From an uncultured beta proteobacterium (GTDB lineage: Bacteria; Pseudomonadota; Gammaproteobacteria; Burkholderiales; Burkholderiaceae_C): a DNA stretch of 6,552 bases. The DNA lies in contig CAIQEX010000401.1 in assembly GCA_903870955.1 (NCBI GenBank), forward strand, positions 1 to 6,552. The letters run 5' to 3'. Below are positions 1-5,126 of this stretch, in pieces (within the stretch, counting starts at the first letter, position 1; each line of letters begins with the position of its first letter). Both the position numbers and the translations under genes were made by a program. The notes below the pieces were generated by a model that was given only the letters and a program-made list of their open reading frames with translations, had not been told where the DNA came from and did no database searches.

Positions 1-67
1 ATCACTTGGCGGGACTGACAGGCTTTCCCATGCGACAGTAATTTGATTTATTTGTGACACCGCGTAG

Positions 68-103
68 TGCAAACGGTTCATTGTTTAAATCTGCCGGTTT
101 GCA
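68..103. promoter_or_regulatory. 7-bp inverted repeat, candidate operator
   Basis: TGCAAAC at 68-74 is perfectly repeated in inverted form as GTTTGCA at 97-103, with a 22-bp spacer. Allowing a one-base bulge at 96, the arms extend inward by two G:C pairs (GG 75-76 with CC 94-95). The spacer contains the palindrome TTTAAA (84-89) close to the dyad centre. The half-site centres are about 29 bp apart, close to three helical turns, as for a regulator binding two half-sites on one DNA face. It overlaps the candidate promoter. No known regulator site is recognised, so the operator role is inference; an RNA hairpin is the alternative. Confidence 0.35.
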
Positions 104-109
104 TAGGAT
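81..109 (+). promoter_or_regulatory. Candidate sigma70-type promoter
   Basis: TTGTTT at 81-86 (3 of 6 matches to the -35 consensus) is separated by exactly 17 bp from TAGGAT at 104-109 (4 of 6 matches to the -10 consensus), in the AT-richest part of the window. Transcription would start near 115-118 and give a leader of about 160 nt before the first ABC gene. GTGACA at 54-59 matches 5 of 6 bases of a -35 box but has only a poor -10 partner. The match is weak and a promoter outside the window is possible. Confidence 0.25.
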
Positions 110-160
110 GGGCTGTACCCAGCGTGATCGAGCCTGGCGCTCCAACGAGTCTGTCCCGTG

Positions 161-220
161 AACACCCATTTCTCCACCCTTCCCTGCTTCATCGCCGGTT
201 TCCCACCCTTTTATCCAAAC
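161..220 (+). promoter_or_regulatory. C-rich, G-poor leader segment, possible Rho-loading site
   Basis: By hand count, this 60-nt stretch holds 27 C, 18 T, 11 A and only 4 G, in contrast to the GC-balanced coding DNA. As RNA it would be largely unstructured and rich in YC dinucleotides, the composition known for Rho utilisation (rut) sites. It lies in the presumed untranslated leader of the operon. A rut role is inferred from composition alone. Confidence 0.25.
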
Positions 221-231
221 GGCTTCGGCGA

Positions 232-268
232 CCCGGCAACGCGGCCGGGCGTGACGAAGCGTGCCCGG
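232..268 (+). promoter_or_regulatory. Two mutually exclusive hairpins before the first start codon
   Basis: CCCGGC (232-237) pairs perfectly with GCCGGG (244-249) around a 6-nt loop. CCGGGC (245-250) pairs perfectly with GCCCGG (263-268); that stem can continue inward through two G-U wobbles and a G-C pair (251-253 with 260-262) to a 6-nt loop at 254-259. Both stems use bases 245-249, so only one can form at a time. The second stem contains the GTG at 261 and most of the only Shine-Dalgarno-like bases (GGA, 267-269) for the ATG at 276. This geometry would let leader folding control translation of the first ABC gene. There is no U-tract, so it is not an intrinsic terminator. Function is inferred, and short GC stems also occur by chance in such DNA. 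Confidence 0.35.
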
Positions 269-275
269 ACACGCC

Positions 276-2009
276 ATGTCTGCGCCTAAACCGCCTTCGG
301 AGTTGCGTCTGGCCTTGGCGTCGTTACGCCCTGAATTGACGCGTGCGGCCTGGTTTAGTGTCTGCTCCAGCCTGCTGGTTCTGGCGCCCAGCGCCTACAT
401 GCTGGAGGTCTATGACCGCGTGGTGAACAGCCGCAATCCGTTCACGCTGCTGATGTTGACGCTGGCGGTCATCGGCGCCTATGCCTTGATGGAGGTGCTG
501 GAATGGACGCGCGCCCATCTTCTGCAGCATGCGGGCAGGCGGCTTGACGAACAACTTCGCGCGCGCGTCGTGGACGCCATTTTTCAGGCCCATTTCAAAA
601 AGCTCCCGGGCGGCAACATGCAGCCCCTGCACGATCTGCGGGCGATCCGTGAATTTTTGGGCTCCACGCCCTTGCTGGCGCTGCTGGAGGCACCGGTGTC
701 GCTGGTCTTTTTGTTGCTGGTCTTTGCCATCAACCCGTTGTTGGGCTGGTGCTCCCTGGTCGGTGCGATGCTGCAGGTGGCGATCGGTTGGCTCAATGAG
801 CGCGGCACCCAACCGCCCTTGTTGGCAGCCAACCGCAGCGCCATGGCCGCACAGCAATACGCCAGCAGTTCACTGCGCAATGCCCAGGTCATCGAATCCA
901 TGGGCCTGTTACGCAATATCCATAGTCGCTGGATGCTTCGACAACGCGAATTCTTGCGCTTGCAGGCGCAAGCCTCCAACCTGGCGGGTGGCTACCAGGC
1001 CCTGACTAAACTGGTCCAGACCGCCCTGGGTTCCCTGCTGTTGGGCTTGGGCGCCTGGCTGCTGCTGCATAACAACCTGAATGGCGGCGGCGGCATGATG
1101 ATGGTGGCCTCGATCCTGGGTGGCCGCGTCTTGACGCCACTGGTGCAGATCGTGACCCAATGGCGTCTGGTGGTGAACCTGCGCGAGGCCTGGCAGCGTC
1201 TGGACGACCTGCTGGCGACACAGCCAGCCAAACCCGCCAGCATGGCGTTGCCCGCGCCGCGTGGTCGCCTGCAGGTGGAAAACCTGGCCGCTGTGGCACC
1301 GGCAACCGGTCTGCCCATTTTTAGAAATGTGGGCTTTGCGTTGACCCCGGGTGAGGTGCTGGCCGTCATCGGTCCGTCGGCGTCCGGCAAGACCACCCTG
1401 GCGCGCCTGTTGGTGGGCTTATGGCCGGCCGCGACCGGACAGGTGCGGTTGGACGGGGCCGACGTGTTCACCTGGGATAAAACCGGGTTGGGTCCCCACC
1501 TGGGCTACCTGCCGCAGGGTGTGGAGTTGCTGGATGGCACGATCGCCGACAACATTGCCCGCTTTGGCGACGCTGCGCCGGCCAAAACCCAGGCTGCGGC
1601 AAAAGCCGTCGGGCTGCACGCATTCATCATGGACTTGCCGCAGGGATACCAGACGCAGGTCGGGCCAGAGGGGGCCATGCTCTCCGGTGGCCAACGCCAG
1701 CGGGTGGCGCTGGCACGGGCGATTTATGGGGACCCGGCTTTGGTGGTGCTGGATGAACCCAACTCCAGTCTGGACGAAGCCGGTGACAACGCCCTGCTCG
1801 CTGCCATCCGTGACTTGAAGGCGCGCGGCACGACGTTCGTGGTCATGACGCATCGCACCCATGTGCTGGCCGTGGTGGACAAAATCCTGCTGCTGCAAGA
1901 TGGTTTGGCAAAGGCCTTTGGTCCGCGAGACGAGGTCCTGGCGAGCCTGAAAAAAACGCCAGAACGCACCGCACAGCCGACTTCGGCCGCCGCGGTGCCC
2001 GCCCTCTAA
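276..2009 (+). CDS. Type I secretion ABC transporter (permease/ATPase), PrtD family, first copy
   Basis: A 577-residue inner-membrane exporter half-transporter that energises type I secretion by ATP hydrolysis. It has about six membrane segments (near residues 23-43, 56-76, 132-152, 154-173, 246-264, 274-294), including the family-typical YMLEVYDRV after the first. The C-terminal ATPase domain has Walker A GPSASGKT (366-373), Q-loop Q414 in YLPQGVEL, signature LSGGQ (469-473), Walker B ending in D493 with catalytic E494, and H-loop H526. There is no N-terminal C39 peptidase or C39-like domain, which separates PrtD-type from HlyB-type exporters. Length fits the family (about 570-590). The ATG at 276 is preferred over the in-frame GTG at 261 because it makes all ATPase motifs fall at the same residue numbers as in the next gene; the Shine-Dalgarno is weak (GGA). 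Oddity: a GGGGMMM tract at 270-276 replaces the usual SPGAMI before the sixth membrane segment. Nearest named homologues would be PrtD/AprD; substrate unknown. Confidence 0.95.
   Translation: MSAPKPPSELRLALASLRPELTRAAWFSVCSSLLVLAPSAYMLEVYDRVVNSRNPFTLLMLTLAVIGAYALMEVLEWTRAHLLQHAGRRLDEQLRARVVDAIFQAHFKKLPGGNMQPLHDLRAIREFLGSTPLLALLEAPVSLVFLLLVFAINPLLGWCSLVGAMLQVAIGWLNERGTQPPLLAANRSAMAAQQYASSSLRNAQVIESMGLLRNIHSRWMLRQREFLRLQAQASNLAGGYQALTKLVQTALGSLLLGLGAWLLLHNNLNGGGGMMMVASILGGRVLTPLVQIVTQWRLVVNLREAWQRLDDLLATQPAKPASMALPAPRGRLQVENLAAVAPATGLPIFRNVGFALTPGEVLAVIGPSASGKTTLARLLVGLWPAATGQVRLDGADVFTWDKTGLGPHLGYLPQGVELLDGTIADNIARFGDAAPAKTQAAAKAVGLHAFIMDLPQGYQTQVGPEGAMLSGGQRQRVALARAIYGDPALVVLDEPNSSLDEAGDNALLAAIRDLKARGTTFVVMTHRTHVLAVVDKILLLQDGLAKAFGPRDEVLASLKKTPERTAQPTSAAAVPAL
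1083..1103 (+). repeat. Short in-frame trinucleotide runs (GGC)4(ATG)3
   Basis: Four GGC codons (1083-1094) followed by three ATG codons (1095-1103) encode Gly4-Met3 just before the sixth membrane segment of the first ABC protein. The alignment with the second ABC protein stays gapless around it (R284 matches R284), so this is a substitution-like difference and not a visible expansion. Runs this short are only mildly slippage-prone. Confidence 0.5.
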
Positions 2010-2023
2010 GCGCCGCACACACC

Positions 2024-3712
2024 ATGCCAAAAATCGCCCCGACCCGACGCAGTGAAGTCAGCGCCACGCTCTGGGCCTACCGTCGGGAATTTCTGCTGGC
2101 CGGGCTGCTGAGTTCGCTGATTAATCTGCTGCTGCTGACGCCAACGTTGTACATGTTGCAGGTCTATGACCGGGTCATGCTCAGCCAGAGCGAACTGACG
2201 CTGGTGGCGGTATCCCTGATTGCGCTCCTGATGTACGCCCTGATGGCCTGCGCCGAATGGTGGCGCACGCGGGTTCTGGTTCGAACCGGCATGCGTTTTG
2301 ACGAGCAATTGAGCACCCGGGTTTTCAACGCCAGTTTTGAAGCCAACCTGAATCAATCCGCGAGCGCGCCCGCACGGGCTTTTGGCGACCTGATTCAAAT
2401 CCGGCAGTTCCTCACCGGCCAGGGTTTGTTCGCATTTTTCGATGCGCCCTGGACGCCCATTTACATCGCCGTCGCGTTTTTTCTGCACCCGTGGTTGGGG
2501 GCCTTGTCGCTGGTCTTTGTGCTGGTCCAGGCGGTGCTCGCGTGGTTTGGCCACCGCTACACCGTGACCCCGGCGGAACAGGCCGCCCGGGCCGGCAACG
2601 ACAGCAGCAGCTACCTGCAGGAAAAATTGCGCAATGCCGAAGTCATTGAGGCCATGGGCATGAGCGCCCCCTTGCAACAGCGCTGGAGCAGTTTGCATCG
2701 CACCTGGCTGGCCCAACATGAAACCGCGCAGGGGCTGCAGCATCGGGTGGCGGCTTGGAGCAAGTTCATTCGCTACAGCCAACAGTCTTTGACTTTGGGC
2801 GCTGGCGCGTTGCTGGTCATCAAGGGGCAGTTGTCGCCGGGCGCCATGATTGCGTCCAATGTGTTGATGGGCCGGGCCCTGGCGCCTCTGGATCAACTGG
2901 TGAGCGGCTGGCGCAGTTTTGTCAGCGCCAAAGCGGCCTTGCTACGGCTTGAAGCGCTGCTGCGGGAGCATCCCCCGCGCGATGTCGCGTTGCAGCGCGT
3001 GGCACCCTCAGGCGCCATCAGCCTGCAGCAAGTGACAGCAAGCGCGCCCGGACGCCAATCACCCATCCTCAAGAGGCTTTCGTTTTCGGTACCCGCCGGC
3101 AGCGTGGTGGTGGTGCTGGGGCCCTCGGGTTCCGGCAAGTCGACGCTGGCGCGTGTGCTGACCGGCATCTGGCCCGATGTCAGCGGAGAAGTTCTGCTCG
3201 ACGGGTTGCCGCTCTCGCAGTGGAGTCGCGATGAACTCGGGCCGCACGTGGGCTATCTGCCGCAGGACGTTGAGCTCTTTGAAGGCACGATTGCCGAAAA
3301 CATCGCCCGCCTCGGCGAGGTCGATTCCGCGCAGGTGATTGCCGCAGCGCGCAGCACCGGGATGCACGAGGCCATCCTGCGGTTCCCCAAGGGTTACGAC
3401 ACGCTGATTGGCGAGGCTGGCAATTTACTCTCGGGCGGGCAGCGCCAGCGCATTGGTCTGGCGCGGGCCATTTATGGCTCACCCTCCCTGTTGGTGCTGG
3501 ATGAGCCCAATGCCAATCTCGACGATGCCGGTGAGGTCGCCTTGTTGCGCACCGTGCGCGAACGCAAGGCGCAGGGAACAACGGTTTTTTTGATCACCCA
3601 TCGCCGGGGTGTGCTGGCGGTGGCGGACCGGCTGATCGTTCTGGACCAGGGCGAAATCAAGGCCGATGGCCCCACGGCGGCGGTTCTGGCAAGCCTGCAA
3701 GACGCTGCCTGA
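2024..3712 (+). CDS. Type I secretion ABC transporter (permease/ATPase), PrtD family, second copy
   Basis: A 562-residue paralogue of the preceding gene, starting 14 nt after its stop, so almost certainly co-transcribed. Membrane segments lie near residues 22-43, 57-77, 134-154, 156-175, 247-266 and 272-294, with YMLQVYDRV after the first and the canonical LSPGAMIAS before the sixth. The ATPase domain has Walker A GPSGSGKS (366-373), Q414, LSGGQ (469-473), D493 and catalytic E494, and H526: the same residue numbers as in the first copy. A gapless hand alignment of residues 401-500 gives 59 identities in 100; the membrane domains are clearly less alike. No C39-like N-terminal domain. The ATG has no Shine-Dalgarno, so translation may be coupled to the upstream gene. 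It could pair with the first copy as a heterodimer or act as its own homodimer; the sequence alone does not decide. Nearest named homologues PrtD/AprD. Confidence 0.95.
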   Translation: MPKIAPTRRSEVSATLWAYRREFLLAGLLSSLINLLLLTPTLYMLQVYDRVMLSQSELTLVAVSLIALLMYALMACAEWWRTRVLVRTGMRFDEQLSTRVFNASFEANLNQSASAPARAFGDLIQIRQFLTGQGLFAFFDAPWTPIYIAVAFFLHPWLGALSLVFVLVQAVLAWFGHRYTVTPAEQAARAGNDSSSYLQEKLRNAEVIEAMGMSAPLQQRWSSLHRTWLAQHETAQGLQHRVAAWSKFIRYSQQSLTLGAGALLVIKGQLSPGAMIASNVLMGRALAPLDQLVSGWRSFVSAKAALLRLEALLREHPPRDVALQRVAPSGAISLQQVTASAPGRQSPILKRLSFSVPAGSVVVVLGPSGSGKSTLARVLTGIWPDVSGEVLLDGLPLSQWSRDELGPHVGYLPQDVELFEGTIAENIARLGEVDSAQVIAAARSTGMHEAILRFPKGYDTLIGEAGNLLSGGQRQRIGLARAIYGSPSLLVLDEPNANLDDAGEVALLRTVRERKAQGTTVFLITHRRGVLAVADRLIVLDQGEIKADGPTAAVLASLQDAA

Positions 3713-3790
3713 TTGCGTCACCCATACAACCCCAACCCCAACCCCAACCCCAACCCCAACCCGACCTCACGCCCCCTTTAAACCTCTGCC
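3713..3790 (+). promoter_or_regulatory. C-rich, G-poor gap between ABC and fusion-protein genes
   Basis: This 78-nt gap is far longer than the other two in the operon (14 and 4 nt). By hand count it contains 43 C and only 5 G, so its RNA would be single-stranded and C-rich, as Rho utilisation sites are. It carries the CAACCC repeat. No terminator hairpin, no -10-like box and no Shine-Dalgarno before the ATG at 3791 are visible. It may tune expression of the fusion protein and channel relative to the ABC proteins; that is inference. Confidence 0.35.
3727..3762. repeat. Six perfect tandem copies of the hexamer CAACCC
   Basis: The unit CAACCC is repeated six times without error from 3727 to 3762 and is followed directly by GACC. 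The opposite strand reads as GGGTTG repeats, with several G runs of three to four separated by TT; it is the TTGGGG-type repeat known from Tetrahymena telomeres, which folds into G-quadruplexes. Perfect short tandem repeats change copy number by replication slippage. This one is intergenic, 28 nt upstream of the fusion-protein start, so changes would alter leader length and not the protein. Confidence 0.97.
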
Positions 3791-5122
3791 ATGGCCACTC
3801 CCGATTTTTTGAATCCCCCGCCTGCCCTGCCGATGCCGTTGTCTGACCCGGGTCGTGCGTCGCGCATCGGGTTCTGGGCACTGGCGATTGGACTGGGCAG
3901 TTTCCTGCTCTGGGCCGTGCTGGCGCCACTGGACGAAGGCGTGCCGAGTCAGGGATTTGTCGCCATCGATACCAAGCACAAGGTGGTCCAGCATCTCAGC
4001 GGTGGCATCGTGAAAGAAGTGCTGGTGGGTGAAGGCGATCTGGTACACGAAGGCCAATTGCTGTTCCGGCTGGATGATGCGGCGGCTCGCGCCAGTCTGG
4101 AATCGGTGCGCCAGCGCTATCTGGGTCTGCGCGCCACGCAGGGTCGCCTGCAGGCGGCACAGGCCGGACTGACTCGCATTGTTTTTCATCCGGATTTGGT
4201 GGCTGCCGCCCAGGATCCGCTGATCGATCAGCAGATGCGCAACCAGGAGCAGTTGCTGGAGTCGGGGCGTGCCGCGTTGCGCGCCGAGTTGCAGTCGATT
4301 GAGGCGGGTATCCAGGGTCAGGAGGCGCAGGTCGCGTCCTATGAAGCCATGCAGGTCCATCGGCGCAGCCAACTCGCCCTTCTCAACGAAGAACTGGTCA
4401 AAACGCGTGAAGTGGTCAAAGAAGGCTACGTGCCGCGCAACCGGCAACTCGAACTCGAACGCCAGGTGGCCGATGCCGGCAACACCCTGGCCGAATTGCA
4501 GGGCAACCTCCTGCATGCAAAGCACAGCATCGAGGAGATGCGCCATCGCGCACGGATGCGCCAGCAGGAATACCGCAAAGAGTTTGAAAGCCAACTCGCC
4601 GACGTCACGCGCGAGGTCTTGGGGGACGCACAAAAAGTGCAGTCGTTGCAGGATGAACTGGCGCGCACCGATATTCTTGCCCCCGCTGCCGGTCAGGTGG
4701 TGTCGCTGGTAGCCCAGACCGCGGGTGGCGTCATCAGCCCGGGTCAAAAACTGCTGGATATCGTTCCGGCCAACAGCCCCATGCTGCTCGAAACGCGGGT
4801 GCAGCCCAACCTGATCGACCGGGTGCGCGCCGGTATGCTGGTGGATGTGCGCTTCACCTCGTTTTCGCATGCGCCGCAGCTTGTGGTGCAGGGGAAACTG
4901 GTGTCGGTGTCCGGTGATCTTTTGACCGACCCGCAAACCAACGCCCCCTACTACCTGGCCCGCGTGGCGGTCACACCCGATGGCATCAAGGCCTTGGGCA
5001 AGCACCAGATGCAGCCCGGCATGCCGGTGGAAGTGGTGTTCCGCACCGGCGAGCGCTCCTTGCTGACCTACCTTCTGCACCCGTTGAGCAAACGTCTGGC
5101 GTCCGCCATGAAAGAGGAATGA
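3791..5122 (+). CDS. Type I secretion periplasmic adaptor (membrane fusion protein), HlyD/PrtE family
   Basis: A 443-residue adaptor linking the ABC exporter to the TolC-type channel. A short cytoplasmic N-terminus (1-26) precedes a single membrane anchor (about 27-46). Then come the first lipoyl half (about 64-95, with VVQHLSGGIVKEVLVGEGD), a long charged coiled coil (about 97-293) whose turn carries EGYVPRNRQLELER, the second lipoyl half with the family signature (LAPAAGQVVSL, then AGGVISPGQ and DIVP, about 296-326), a beta-barrel region, and a C-terminal PGMPVEVVFRTGERSLLTYLL motif. Length is normal for PrtE/AprE. An in-frame TAA at 3779-3781 rules out an N-terminal extension into the upstream repeat, so ATG 3791 is the first possible ATG. 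It has no Shine-Dalgarno; the leader is pyrimidine-rich. The next in-frame ATG (3833) also lacks one. Confident family call; cargo unknown. Confidence 0.95.
   Translation: MATPDFLNPPPALPMPLSDPGRASRIGFWALAIGLGSFLLWAVLAPLDEGVPSQGFVAIDTKHKVVQHLSGGIVKEVLVGEGDLVHEGQLLFRLDDAAARASLESVRQRYLGLRATQGRLQAAQAGLTRIVFHPDLVAAAQDPLIDQQMRNQEQLLESGRAALRAELQSIEAGIQGQEAQVASYEAMQVHRRSQLALLNEELVKTREVVKEGYVPRNRQLELERQVADAGNTLAELQGNLLHAKHSIEEMRHRARMRQQEYRKEFESQLADVTREVLGDAQKVQSLQDELARTDILAPAAGQVVSLVAQTAGGVISPGQKLLDIVPANSPMLLETRVQPNLIDRVRAGMLVDVRFTSFSHAPQLVVQGKLVSVSGDLLTDPQTNAPYYLARVAVTPDGIKALGKHQMQPGMPVEVVFRTGERSLLTYLLHPLSKRLASAMKEE
5113..5118 (+). promoter_or_regulatory. Ribosome binding site for the TTG-started TolC-family gene
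   Basis: AGAGGA lies within the last codons of the fusion-protein gene and ends 8 nt before the TTG at 5127. It is the best Shine-Dalgarno of the operon and decides the start: an in-frame TGA at 5109-5111 blocks anything further upstream, and no ATG or GTG lies between it and the TTG. Its position inside the upstream gene suggests translational coupling. Confidence 0.75.
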
Positions 5123-5126
5123 CGCC

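Larger units (their letters stand above)
1..275. other. Non-coding region upstream of the secretion operon
   Basis: No convincing gene lies here. All three + frames reach a stop by position 46, and the open minus-strand frame across the region has no recognisable protein features. Composition changes along the segment: GC-rich to about 38, AT-richer from about 38 to 104, C-rich and G-poor at 161-220, then very GC-rich with hairpins at 232-268. This pattern fits an intergenic region carrying a promoter and an untranslated leader for the downstream operon. The first 40 or so bases could be the 3' tail of an upstream gene, but with so little sequence this cannot be decided. Confidence 0.6.

Noticed and set aside
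1..46. Possible C-terminal tail of an upstream gene (for example the frame ending in LSHATVI before the TGA at 44-46)
   Set aside because: All three + frames stop within 46 nt and 9-14 residues are too few to assign; it could equally be intergenic.
52..70. CRP- or FNR-like site around TTTGTGACA
   Set aside because: Only one half-site is present (TGTGA, or TTGAT at 43-47); the second half does not match.
109..121. Small hairpin TGGG-CTGTA-CCCA near the predicted transcription start
   Set aside because: Only four base pairs, no U-tract; expected by chance.
261..275. GTG at 261 as the start of the first ABC gene
   Set aside because: No properly spaced Shine-Dalgarno; the ATG at 276 puts all ATPase motifs at the same residue numbers as in the paralogue.
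2006..2896. Open minus-strand frame (296 codons) opposite the second ABC gene
   Set aside because: Gln/Arg/His-rich antisense shadow of a confirmed ABC transporter gene, with no domain and no ribosome site noted.
3727..3762. CRISPR array or insertion-sequence end
   Set aside because: The unit is only 6 bp with no spacers, and no transposase, inverted ends or target duplication are visible.
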